A stretch of DNA of 59,022 nt. Source: a virus. The position numbers and the translations under genes are program-made. Positions 17,486 to 23,403 of this stretch are shown one piece after another. The notes beneath the pieces were generated by a model, which did not search any database, was not told the origin of the DNA, and saw only the letters and a program-made list of their open reading frames with translations. The stretch's first letter is position 1; each line of letters begins with the position of its first letter. The stretch is taken from positions 1-59,022 of IMG/VR virus record IMGVR_UViG_3300021425_000040, one strand, 5' to 3'.

Positions 17486-17767
17486 ATGGAATATACTCAC
17501 GAATTAATGTTAGAATGTCACGAAAAACGAATGGGAGGAAATATGCGACACTTAATGATAATACGGCCAGATGGTGGCATCTGTGATTGCTATGGAGAGA
17601 TCGAAGAAAATAGCAATTTTGAAGTCGTATGCTACGACGAAGAAAATGATGGAATTTGGGCAACGGGAAACCATGATACCAATGAACCATTTAAAGACTG
17701 GGAAGAAGCTGTTAAATGGCTATGCGAAAATCTTGACTCACGGATTGAACAGCTAACCGCTGTTTAA
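17486..17767 (+). CDS. Hypothetical protein, 93 or 74 aa
   Basis: Two starts are possible. One is ATG at 17486 after AGAGG. The other is ATG at 17543 (MRHLMIIRPDGG), which has the stronger GGGAGGAAAT right before it. The shorter form begins directly with a beta strand. The rest is acidic with 'EIEENSNFEVVCYDEENDG' and 'FKDWEEAVKWLCENL'. No family recognised. It is 8 nt behind the HAD gene and co-transcribed. Confidence 0.6.
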   Translation: MEYTHELMLECHEKRMGGNMRHLMIIRPDGGICDCYGEIEENSNFEVVCYDEENDGIWATGNHDTNEPFKDWEEAVKWLCENLDSRIEQLTAV

Positions 17768-17769
17768 TC

Positions 17770-17914
17770 CTTTAAAAACAAGCACTTACGGGCCGGGGCG
17801 CCCCGGCGGCTAAGTCATTGATTTTAAACGATTTTTTAATTGAAAAAAAAATGCTAAGTCCTTGTTTTTAAACGATTCTTTTTTCTTGCATTCTGCTTAT
17901 TTTAAAGCTATAAA
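17770..17914 (+). promoter_or_regulatory. Stem-loop/promoter cassette 4
   Basis: The perfect palindrome CCGGGGCGCCCCGG forms the centre, flanked by AAGCACTTACGG and GGCTAAGTCATTGATTTT, then AAACGATTTTTT. A second block GCTAAGTCCTTGTTTTTAAA follows. TTGCAT (17886-17891), 17 nt, TATAAA (17909-17914) is the promoter of HTH paralogue 2. Confidence 0.7.
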
Positions 17915-17950
17915 TATTATATTAACCCTCAAACAAAAAGGAGGCCAAAT

Positions 17951-18274
17951 ATGGCTACAACTAAAACTGCAAATTACACCGCCGCTCAAGTCGAGCAAAT
18001 CGTTTCTATGTATGCTGATCTAGGTAACGAAGGTCTGCAAGACATCTCTGACGCCGTGGGCAAATCTGTCCGGTCAGTTCGTTCGAAACTCGTGCGTGAG
18101 GGTGTTTATGTCGCCACCCCTAAAGCCGCTGCACCTAAGCGGGATCAAGGCCCAACCAAAAAAGAGCTGTTAAATCAGCTTGAAGAAATGGTTGGTTTTG
18201 ATGTTACTCCACTTTCGGGGTCAACCAAAGAAGGTTTGCAATCTCTGATTGCATTCGCCTCTAAGGTGGCATAA
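17951..18274 (+). CDS. HTH regulator-like protein, paralogue 2
   Basis: 107 aa. It shares KSVRSVRSKLVREGVYVATPK-type core and the TKKELLNQLE...SGSTKEGLQSLI tail with paralogues 1 and 3. Between copies the protein core is nearly identical while the third codon positions differ, so the copies are old and under purifying selection. AAAGGAGG precedes the ATG. It has its own promoter and terminator, so it is monocistronic. Confidence 0.7.
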   Translation: MATTKTANYTAAQVEQIVSMYADLGNEGLQDISDAVGKSVRSVRSKLVREGVYVATPKAAAPKRDQGPTKKELLNQLEEMVGFDVTPLSGSTKEGLQSLIAFASKVA

Positions 18275-18280
18275 ACCAGA

Positions 18281-18310
18281 GGGGGCAAGGTTGCAGCCTT
18301 GCCCCTTTTT
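18281..18310 (+). terminator. Intrinsic terminator after HTH paralogue 2
   Basis: GGGGCAAGG, a 5-6 nt loop, CCTTGCCCC and TTTTT. The 9-bp GC-rich stem begins 7 nt after the stop codon. Confidence 0.9.
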
Positions 18311-18327
18311 ACTTGACACTGAAAAAA

Positions 18328-18488
18328 GTGTTTAATATCAAACACTTACGGGCCGGGGCCCCCCGCGAGCTAAGTCATTGAAAACAAACAGTTTTTTAGT
18401 TAGCAGAAAAAGGCTAAGTGCTTGATTTTAAACGATTCTTTTTATTTGACAGTCTAATGTTTTTGCTTTACACCTATAAGGGTAAAGC
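18328..18488 (+). promoter_or_regulatory. Stem-loop/promoter cassette 5 with operator-like dyad
   Basis: AATATCAAACACTTACGG and GAGCTAAGTCATTGAAAAC flank a GC core with a T tract, followed by GCTAAGTGCTTGATTTTAAA. TTGACA lies at 18446-18451. No -10 at 17 nt is good; TATAAG (18475-18480) is too far for a standard promoter. GCTTTAC (18465-18471) and GTAAAGC (18482-18488) form a dyad around this -10-like box, a possible operator in front of the exonuclease gene. Confidence 0.6.
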
Positions 18489-18506
18489 ATACAGGAGAAT
18501 TTACAA

Positions 18507-19211
18507 ATGCCTTTCAAGCCTACTCTTTTCGTTGTAACCGATATTGAAACCACCATGCGCAAGCGTATTGCGTTTGATATTGCTTGGCGCATTGTTGACC
18601 GAAAAGGTCGGGAATATGGTTCTGGCTCTTATGTTATTCGTGAAGCCTTCAAACTTGATCTGCCTTTTTTCGCTGAAAAAATGGGTCATTATTTTGATGA
18701 TGCTTACAGCCACAAAATTGTGCCTGCATCTATTGATGACGTTCGCGCAGAGTACAACGCGCAAATTAATGCTCTTGCTGCTGCGGGTCATAAAGTCATT
18801 CTATGCGCTTACAATGCGCGTTTTGATTTTACGCATCTGCCTCGCACTTTGCAAGTTTTGCACAATGACACCTCTGCGCGTTGGTTAGATAACGCTTTTC
18901 CTCTGCTCGATATTTGGGATTTTTGGGGCCAAAGCGTTCCTCTTAATTATCGCGCCAATCCTTCAAAATCTGGCAAATACTTTTCAACGTCTGCGGAAAG
19001 CGCATACCGTTGGGAATTCATGCAAGAAGATTTTGAAGAACGTCATATTGCGTGGCATGATTGCTTGATTGAAAGTGATATTTTGCTGAAAGCATTGCAT
19101 CGCAAAAAGTCTATGCCTATAGTTTCCAAGCCTTCCGAGTTTTCTGGATCAGTTTGGAGAGATATCAATCTGAGACTAGGCGTTGACGGTTCTCAGGCTC
19201 TTGCTGCATAA
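18507..19211 (+). CDS. DnaQ-like 3'-5' exonuclease (DEDDh)
   Basis: 234 aa. Exo I is VTDIETT (Asp12, Glu14). Exo II is CAYNARFDFTHL (Asp107). Exo III is HIAWHD (His180, Asp185, an HxxxxD spacing). All four acidic residues and the His are present, so the enzyme should be active on DNA or RNA 3' ends. It could recycle host nucleic acid or act on RNA. It is larger than RNase T-type domains because of a ~30-residue insertion around 'NPSKSGKYFSTSAESAYRW'. The ribosome binding site is AGGAG. Confidence 0.8.
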   Translation: MPFKPTLFVVTDIETTMRKRIAFDIAWRIVDRKGREYGSGSYVIREAFKLDLPFFAEKMGHYFDDAYSHKIVPASIDDVRAEYNAQINALAAAGHKVILCAYNARFDFTHLPRTLQVLHNDTSARWLDNAFPLLDIWDFWGQSVPLNYRANPSKSGKYFSTSAESAYRWEFMQEDFEERHIAWHDCLIESDILLKALHRKKSMPIVSKPSEFSGSVWRDINLRLGVDGSQALAA

Positions 19212-19262
19212 TTAAACTGGGGTTTGCAAAGCGCAAGCCCCCCACAACCCGAGGTTGAAAAA

Positions 19263-19373
19263 ATGGCTAAAATTAAACTTGCGCTTCCTTATATACTAAA
19301 GGCTTATATCGTTTACTCTGTTATATCCGAAACGGTAGTTTTAGGCGGGCTTATATACTTAATTTTCTTTTAA
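19263..19373 (+). CDS. Small membrane protein, 36 aa
   Basis: MAKIKLALPYILKAYIVYSV then more hydrophobic residues to LIYLIFF, probably one or two TM segments. GAGG precedes the ATG. The stop codon overlaps the first bases of cassette 6. Function unknown. Confidence 0.5.
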   Translation: MAKIKLALPYILKAYIVYSVISETVVLGGLIYLIFF

Positions 19374-19469
19374 TATCAAGGGGTTAGGCGGCGGGGCCCA
19401 CAACCTGCTAAACTATTGAAAACAAACACTTTTTTTACTATTGCAGAAACATTTTAAAACTGATACTAA
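19370..19469 (+). promoter_or_regulatory. Stem-loop/promoter cassette 6
   Basis: TTAATATCAAGGGGTTAGG opposes CCTGCTAAACTATTGAAAAC around a GC core, followed by ACTTTTTTT. TTGCAG (19441-19446), 17 nt, TACTAA (19464-19469) is a weaker promoter for the next two genes. Confidence 0.6.
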
Positions 19470-19486
19470 TAATTAAAGGAGATAAT

Positions 19487-19696
19487 ATGGCTAGAAGAGT
19501 TGAATGGAAGGCTATCGGTAAATGTAAAGTTTGTGGCATAAATTTATATGCTGAGACTGACAATAAACCTCATAAGATTGCTATGCCTTGCAATCTAGGA
19601 GGTTGCCCTTATGAAACACCAGAACAGCAGCAAAGCGCTGATGAATTTTGGAGATCACTACCACCAGCAGGAAAAGGAATAACTTATTATGAATAA
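19487..19696 (+). CDS. Small zinc-finger-like protein, 69 aa
   Basis: MARRVEWKAIGKCKVCGINL gives one CxxC knuckle, and MPCNLGGCPYET supplies a second Cys pair. A four-Cys zinc site is plausible. AAAGGAG precedes the ATG. It overlaps the next gene by 8 nt. Confidence 0.6.
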   Translation: MARRVEWKAIGKCKVCGINLYAETDNKPHKIAMPCNLGGCPYETPEQQQSADEFWRSLPPAGKGITYYE

Positions 19697-19898
19697 ACAC
19701 TCAAATACATATAAAGAATGGTTTGCAGAAGTCGATCGTATCTTAGAACGTTCTATAGGCTTAGGGCAGGACTGTCTAGCAGACTGGCTAAGTCGAGACG
19801 CTTATAATGATGGTCTTAGCGCAGAAGAAGGTGCAGCTCTTTGCCTAGAAGCTCAAGACTTAATGAATGACGATGAGATATCAGAATTATTAAGTTAA
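19689..19898 (+). CDS. Hypothetical acidic protein, 69 aa
   Basis: Helical and acidic ('EWFAEVDRILERSIG', 'DLMNDDEISELLS'). The conserved-looking 'GLGQDCLADWLSRDAYNDGL' has no match I can name. Translationally coupled to the zinc-finger-like gene. Confidence 0.6.
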   Translation: MNKHSNTYKEWFAEVDRILERSIGLGQDCLADWLSRDAYNDGLSAEEGAALCLEAQDLMNDDEISELLS

Positions 19899-19970
19899 AT
19901 CAGGGGCTTAGGCCCCGAGGCGCCCTGGCTCCTAACTTATTGATTTCATTGATCTTTTTCTCTCTTGACA
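19899..19970 (+). promoter_or_regulatory. Degenerate cassette 7
   Basis: AGGGGCTTAGGCCCC, then GGCTCCTAACTTATTGATTT, CTTTTTC and TTGACA (19965-19970). The arms are degenerate versions of the cassette family. No -10 lies at 16-18 nt from the TTGACA; the nearest TATAGT is at 20007-20012. Confidence 0.45.
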
Positions 19971-20241
19971 CAACTTAAAGTTGAATGAGGCGCCCTAGGC
20001 GCCGCCTATAGTAGTAGTTCAACAACCCGGATGCAAGTAGAAAAACAATTTAAGCTGCACCCAAACGTAAGTCTACTTTAGTTTTAGCACCAGGCCAAGT
20101 AGTAGTTCAACTATCATATTTCGTGGACCATAGTAGGCATTCGAAGTAATTATTTAATAGTCTAGCGCCACTATTATAGTGGAAAAACTATAGCGTTGTC
20201 AAGCGCAAATTAGCTGTGTCCGCTCGTCAAAGTCAAGTCAC
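19971..20241. other. Non-coding stretch with direct repeats and hairpins
   Basis: I find no ORF with a ribosome binding site. Visible structure: the dyad GGCGCC-CTA-GGCGCC (19990-20004), AGTAGTAGTTCAAC repeated at 20010-20023 and 20098-20111, and AAGTAGA...TCTACTT bracketing ~30 nt (about 20035-20078). The layout suggests a structured RNA or a protein-binding region rather than a gene. It is not a recognisable tRNA. Confidence 0.45.
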
Positions 20242-20309
20242 ATAAAAAAACAGAGAGCAGCATAGAAGCAGAAGATTCATCTTTCTTCTTGCTTACTTGC
20301 TGTTTTTAT
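20242..20309 (+). terminator. Long imperfect hairpin with U-tract
   Basis: AAAAACAG pairs with CTGTTTTT, and further in AAGCAGAAGA pairs with TCTTCTTGCTT with one bulge. The loop is about 8 nt and the 3' side runs into TTTTTATC. It can act as terminator or attenuator before HTH paralogue 3. Confidence 0.5.
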
Positions 20310-20388
20310 CGTATATTGATTATGTTGATGAGGGAAATGAGCGCCTCGAACCAGCTCAGAAGCCAATTATATAGAAAGAGGTTCAAAT

Positions 20389-20706
20389 ATGGCTAACACT
20401 ACAGTAAACTACACAGACGCACAAGTAGAAATGATTGTTGAAATGTACAACGAGCTAGGCAATGACGGTCTTGAAGAAATCGCATCTGCTGTTAGCAAGT
20501 CAGTACGGTCAGTTCGGTCAAAGCTGGTGCGCGAAGGTGTTTATGTTGCTACACCTAAAGCCAAGGCAGCTCCAAAAGATATGGGTCCTTCGAAGAAGGA
20601 ACTGTTGAATAACTTGGAGCAAATTGTAGGCTTTGATGTCACCGGCTTCACCGGTGCTACTAAGCCCGCGCTGGCTACGCTTATTGAAAAGCTGCAAGCT
20701 GCCTAA
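20389..20706 (+). CDS. HTH regulator-like protein, paralogue 3
   Basis: 105 aa with the same two-part layout as paralogues 1 and 2. The recognition-helix core SKSVRSVRSKLVREGVYVAT is conserved. The C-terminal half is shorter and diverged (TGFTGATKPALATLIEKLQ). GAAAGAGG precedes the ATG. It lies behind the long structured leader at 19971-20309 instead of a standard cassette, and it is followed by a strong terminator. Confidence 0.7.
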   Translation: MANTTVNYTDAQVEMIVEMYNELGNDGLEEIASAVSKSVRSVRSKLVREGVYVATPKAKAAPKDMGPSKKELLNNLEQIVGFDVTGFTGATKPALATLIEKLQAA

Positions 20707-20729
20707 GCGTGGTGCAACATGAACACACG

Positions 20730-20755
20730 GGGGGCCTTCGGGCCCCCTTATCTTT
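20730..20755 (+). terminator. UUCG-loop intrinsic terminator
   Basis: GGGGGCC-TTCG-GGCCCCC at 20730-20747, followed by TTATCTTTT. A 7-bp GC stem with a stabilising UUCG tetraloop. Confidence 0.9.
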
Positions 20756-20779
20756 TAATGGCTAAAAAAAGGAATAATC

Positions 20780-21196
20780 ATGCAAGGTTTGATCGAATCT
20801 GATAATTATATTAAATGTGGACACTGCAACTATGCTCACACTTATGGTGAGCGTCTAGATACAGGTTATGACGTTGTATGTCCTAACTGTCAATCTGATG
20901 CTTCTACTGAAGATTTAGATGATGAACAAAAGTACTATTGGTGGAGTGTTGGTATATATTCAACAGGCGAGAACTACGGAGGCCCCGAAGAGGGCGGCTG
21001 GTGGTACACAGCAGGTAACCTAGAGCATCATGATAAAGTTCGTAGCTTTTATTCGCTAAAACAAGCTCAAGAATATGCTGTAGAACTACGTAATTGGTTA
21101 ACAGAACATACTAATGGACTAGATTATGTAATAAAAGGGTTTACAGAACAGTTTCCTGATGATGGATTTCCTAAAGTAAGACCACGTTATTGCTAA
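20780..21196 (+). CDS. Zinc-ribbon protein, 138 aa
   Basis: The N-terminus has IKCGHCNYAHTYG and VVCPNCQSD, a CxxC...CxxC zinc ribbon (residues ~13-40). The rest is a mixed alpha/beta domain with many aromatics ('YYWWSVGIYSTGENYGG', 'FYSLKQAQEYAVELRNWL'). AAAAGGA precedes the ATG. It is the last plus-strand gene of the island and is closed by a strong terminator. Function unknown; it may bind nucleic acid or the host transcription machinery. Confidence 0.65.
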   Translation: MQGLIESDNYIKCGHCNYAHTYGERLDTGYDVVCPNCQSDASTEDLDDEQKYYWWSVGIYSTGENYGGPEEGGWWYTAGNLEHHDKVRSFYSLKQAQEYAVELRNWLTEHTNGLDYVIKGFTEQFPDDGFPKVRPRYC

Positions 21197-21203
21197 AAAC
21201 GAG

Positions 21204-21236
21204 AAAAAGGAGCCCTTTTGAGGCTCCTTTTTTTAT
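21204..21236 (+). terminator. Intrinsic terminator ending the plus-strand island
   Basis: AAAAAGGAGCC, a short loop, GGCTCCTTTTTTT. The A-rich 5' side also makes it usable from the minus strand, where the convergent operon arrives. Confidence 0.9.
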
Positions 21237-21435
21237 TTAATCTTAAAAACCAGTAAAAATCGGTAAAAAAGCTTGCGCTTCACGAAAAATACCAGAAAAA
21301 TTGAAATAATACTTGCTTGGCAAAATAATTGAATAATTCTAGTTAAAAATCAACGTCTTTCTCTGGTAGTATTAAAATTATAATAACTAGAAAAAAGACA
21401 GAGCTTTCCCATTTAATAAGTTATACGGAGAAAAA

Positions 21436-21540
21436 ATGAAAGCTAACCCCCTAACGAAATCTTCGTTTCGAGCGTACTGCCTTACCCCGCGTACTTTCCC
21501 CTCAGTCTCCGCTAATGAGATCGTTGTCTCTAGCCTATGA
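21436..21540 (+). CDS. Possible 34-aa ORF in a structured region
   Basis: MKANPLTKSSFRAYCLTPRT and a further 14 residues. ACGGAG precedes the ATG at good spacing. However, the same DNA contains AACGAA-ATC-TTCGTT and GAGA...TCTC dyads, so it could equally be a non-coding RNA. The 195 nt before it (21241-21435) are AT-rich with nothing recognisable. Confidence 0.35.
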   Translation: MKANPLTKSSFRAYCLTPRTFPSVSANEIVVSSL

Positions 21541-21556
21541 GCGCTTAAGTTGCCTA

Positions 21557-21592
21557 AGAATCTTTAGAATTAACCTTAGAATCTTTAGAATT
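21557..21592. repeat. Two direct repeats, 21-nt period
   Basis: AGAATCTTTAGAATT occurs at 21557-21571 and 21578-21592, with a degenerate third copy (ATTCTTTTGAATT) just downstream. A period of two helical turns fits tandem protein-binding sites (iterons). Confidence 0.5.
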
Positions 21593-21610
21593 GCGCTTTA
21601 TTCTTTTGAA

Positions 21611-21676
21611 TTAGAGAGGTTGTAGAATAATAATTGCAAGAAGTAAAACTATATAAATAATCCATTCTGTATTCAT
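21611..21676 (-). CDS. Possible 21-aa membrane microprotein
   Basis: MNTEWIIYIVLLLAIIILQP and one further residue: almost entirely one TM helix. A fair promoter (21694-21721) lies just upstream on the same strand. No clear ribosome binding site, so tentative. Confidence 0.35.
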   Translation of the reverse strand: MNTEWIIYIVLLLAIIILQPL

Positions 21677-21693
21677 TATTAACTCATGTAACT

Positions 21694-21721
21694 ATATTAG
21701 CATAATTTGCATTAAAGTCAA
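21694..21721 (-). promoter_or_regulatory. Sigma70-type promoter candidate
   Basis: Minus strand: TTGACT (21716-21721), 16 nt, TAATAT (21694-21699). It points away from the large inverted repeat towards the 21-aa ORF and the direct repeats. Confidence 0.45.
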
Positions 21722-21724
21722 GTA

Positions 21725-21837
21725 GTCATTGAGCGATAAGTTTGATATGTTTAATTTTCAGCATTGAGAATATGAAAATTAAGCAGTTGGCACTTGTTAC
21801 ATATAGGTAAGCGCTGTACATTTTATCGCTCAATGAC
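21725..21837. repeat. Nested inverted repeat (15-bp outer, 10-bp inner)
   Basis: GTCATTGAGCGATAA (21725-21739) and TTATCGCTCAATGAC (21823-21837) are perfect inverted copies. Inside them TTAATTTTCA (21751-21760) and TGAAAATTAA (21773-21782) form a second perfect stem. CATTGAG appears again in the inner loop. No ORF occupies the element. Structured RNA, recombination site or origin element are all possible. Confidence 0.6.
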
Positions 21838-21850
21838 AGGTTAGACTTAG

Positions 21851-21970
21851 TTAATCTACGTGCTCATATGCTAGCGTTAGCCAATGCTTTGTTACATCTT
21901 GAACTAAATAAAGAGCACAGCAACAGGCAATAATAGCTATAGCAGTAGTATAGTTGTTAGGCAGATTCAT
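21851..21970 (-). CDS. Small membrane protein, 39 aa
   Basis: MNLPNNYTTAIAIIACCCAL then YLVQDVTKHW and a polar end. One TM helix containing three consecutive cysteines. Its ATG overlaps the end of the 79-aa gene by 14 nt and is preceded by AAGGAG, so it is very likely translated. It is the last gene of the right-hand minus-strand operon. Confidence 0.6.
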   Translation of the reverse strand: MNLPNNYTTAIAIIACCCALYLVQDVTKHWLTLAYEHVD

Positions 21971-22196
21971 TAAAAACTCCTTCTAGTGATTGACTTATCA
22001 TATAATCAATAGCATCTAGTCTACCTTGTGCGGCAGCCATAGCATCTAGCTGATATTGAATGCTTTCTGCAATGCCTGAATGCTCTCCAATACCAGTACT
22101 AGAATTTAAATAGATGTTTACATTAAGTGCTGCAACATCTAATTCTGATTGAGCATGGTTTCTAAGTGTGTTAAGTATCTGTGTGTTCAATATCAT
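21957..22196 (-). CDS. Hypothetical helical protein, 79 aa
   Basis: Helical sequence ('LRNHAQSELDVAALNVNIYL', 'LDAMAAAQGRLDAIDYM'). It overlaps the GrpE-like gene by 26 nt and the 39-aa gene by 14 nt. No family recognised. Confidence 0.6.
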   Translation of the reverse strand: MILNTQILNTLRNHAQSELDVAALNVNIYLNSSTGIGEHSGIAESIQYQLDAMAAAQGRLDAIDYMISQSLEGVFNESA

Positions 22197-22521
22197 TCTC
22201 CTTTGGTGTAAAAATGTCTACAATGCTACGTCTAATAACTTGATCGCCAATGCAATATCCTCGCGTATGCGTTTTGCAAACTGCGTCACGATCACAGTCG
22301 CTTTTAGGATATACATTGTGAATTTCATGACGATCAGGATCAAACCACAATCCACGATCATCATATGAGTTTAGCCCCCTACTTTGCAGTGCTGATGCTA
22401 TGGCCTCTACAGTAGCACGATAAGTTGCATTATCATAATATTCTAATAGGGCTATAAGTTCATCTAGTGCGGGTAACAGCTCCTGGATCAAATCTGCTGT
22501 ATCTGATGTTAAGTTTTTCAT
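22171..22521 (-). CDS. GrpE-like nucleotide-exchange co-chaperone
   Basis: 116 aa. LIQELLPALDELIALLEYYD (residues 11-30) matches the end of the GrpE long helix (ELLPVLDNLERAL type). The rest follows the GrpE head: RATVEAIASALQSRGLNSYD, RGLWFDPDRHE (typical form GEPFDPNLHE) and TRGYCIGDQVIRRSIVDIF (typical form KGYxLxDRVLRPxxVxV). Only the N-terminal coiled coil is missing. GrpE releases ADP from DnaK, so this protein may steer the host Hsp70 during phage assembly or replication. AGGAG precedes the ATG. It overlaps the upstream ORF by 62 nt. Confidence 0.75.
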   Translation of the reverse strand: MKNLTSDTADLIQELLPALDELIALLEYYDNATYRATVEAIASALQSRGLNSYDDRGLWFDPDRHEIHNVYPKSDCDRDAVCKTHTRGYCIGDQVIRRSIVDIFTPKENDIEHTDT

Positions 22522-22972
22522 ATCTATGCTCTCCTAGTTGTGGAAGTTTAGCCAGTTCGTCTTGAGTAACTATTACTGCTCGTCCATGCTTTTCCATCCA
22601 TTCAACTAGTGTATCATAATCCATACCATCTAGCAAGAGAGTTTTAACTGTTTTTAGTGGGTGTGGATGTTCTACAGAGAAAAAACGTTTTGAGTTGCTG
22701 TGACGAAGATCACAAGTTTTGCGGTGTGTGCTTTGACGATTAGAAAGGTATAGCGCTTGTGCCTCTTCAGTCCAAAGTAAACACCACTGAATACAACTTC
22801 CAGTATTATTATGAACACGAGTAGTTTCTGAACTTAGTATATCACTAGCGGCGCGTAGTGCACGATCTACCATCTGCAGCTTATAGCTACGTCTAAGAGG
22901 TTGTTGAGCGCAGTACCAAGCTATTTGAAGTAGTGTGGTATATTGAGTTCTCCAGCAATCTAGTGATGACAT
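22460..22972 (-). CDS. Hypothetical protein, 170 aa
   Basis: The start at 22972 (MSSLDCWRTQY) is chosen because GAAGAG precedes it and it follows the previous stop by 1 nt; an upstream ATG at 23023 would overlap that gene. It is cysteine- and arginine-rich. The segment HPLKTVKTLLLDGMDYDTLV then EWMEKHGRAVIVTQDELAKL resembles a domain seen in other phage hypothetical proteins (from memory). Its last 62 nt overlap the GrpE-like gene in another frame. Confidence 0.55.
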   Translation of the reverse strand: MSSLDCWRTQYTTLLQIAWYCAQQPLRRSYKLQMVDRALRAASDILSSETTRVHNNTGSCIQWCLLWTEEAQALYLSNRQSTHRKTCDLRHSNSKRFFSVEHPHPLKTVKTLLLDGMDYDTLVEWMEKHGRAVIVTQDELAKLPQLGEHRYEKLNIRYSRFDPGAVTRTR

Positions 22973-22973
22973 G

Positions 22974-23231
22974 CTAAAACCACTCTTCTGGATGCGGGCT
23001 ACTTCTGTGTAGGCGTGCGGCACGTTGCGCTGAGTGTTCAGAAACTATAGGAGCCGTACATCTTTCTATAGGCTGTCCTTCACTACGATCGATCCAAATA
23101 CCACAACCATACTTAATAAATGATGCTGCGGCATCGCCATAGCTCATTGTGCCTACAGCGCTATCAGGTACATCATGCATCTCTCCAATATCCCACGGCT
23201 CTCCGCAATATGAACAATAAATATCAGGCAT
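22974..23231 (-). CDS. Small zinc-binding phage protein, 85 aa
   Basis: MPDIYCSYCGEPWDIGEMHD opens with a CxxC knuckle. 'YGDAAASFIKYGCGIW' and a later Cys complete a pattern I recognise from small phage zinc-ribbon proteins of unknown role. It overlaps the upstream 59-aa gene by 8 nt. Confidence 0.65.
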   Translation of the reverse strand: MPDIYCSYCGEPWDIGEMHDVPDSAVGTMSYGDAAASFIKYGCGIWIDRSEGQPIERCTAPIVSEHSAQRAARLHRSSPHPEEWF

Positions 23232-23403
23232 TAGGATGACATCCTTCGGTTATATCTGGATAACCATTGCATGCTAGCATATCTGCAACATCATCTTGGC
23301 TCATATAGCACAGTGCAGCACGTAGCATATCTTCTATATCATATTCACGGTCTAAGCACAGTTCTAGCGCATAGTCTCTATAATCTTTAACTGCAAACGT
23401 CAT
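23224..23403 (-). CDS. Hypothetical protein, 59 aa
   Basis: MTFAVKDYRDYALELCLDRE, then 'DIEDMLRAALCYMSQDDVAD'. Acidic and helical. Its ATG overlaps the upstream stop (ATGA) and its stop overlaps the next start, so it fills what otherwise looks like an intergenic gap. Real by packing and composition. Confidence 0.65.
   Translation of the reverse strand: MTFAVKDYRDYALELCLDREYDIEDMLRAALCYMSQDDVADMLACNGYPDITEGCHPNA

Noticed and set aside
20010-20111. tRNA-like GTAGTTCAAC segments in the non-coding leader
   Set aside because: No acceptor stem, anticodon arm or D-arm can be built around either copy; they are better described as a direct repeat.
22972-23023. Longer start (23023) for the 170-aa gene
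   Set aside because: It would overlap the upstream zinc-protein gene by 50 nt, whereas the ATG at 22972 has GAAGAG in front and follows the stop by one base.
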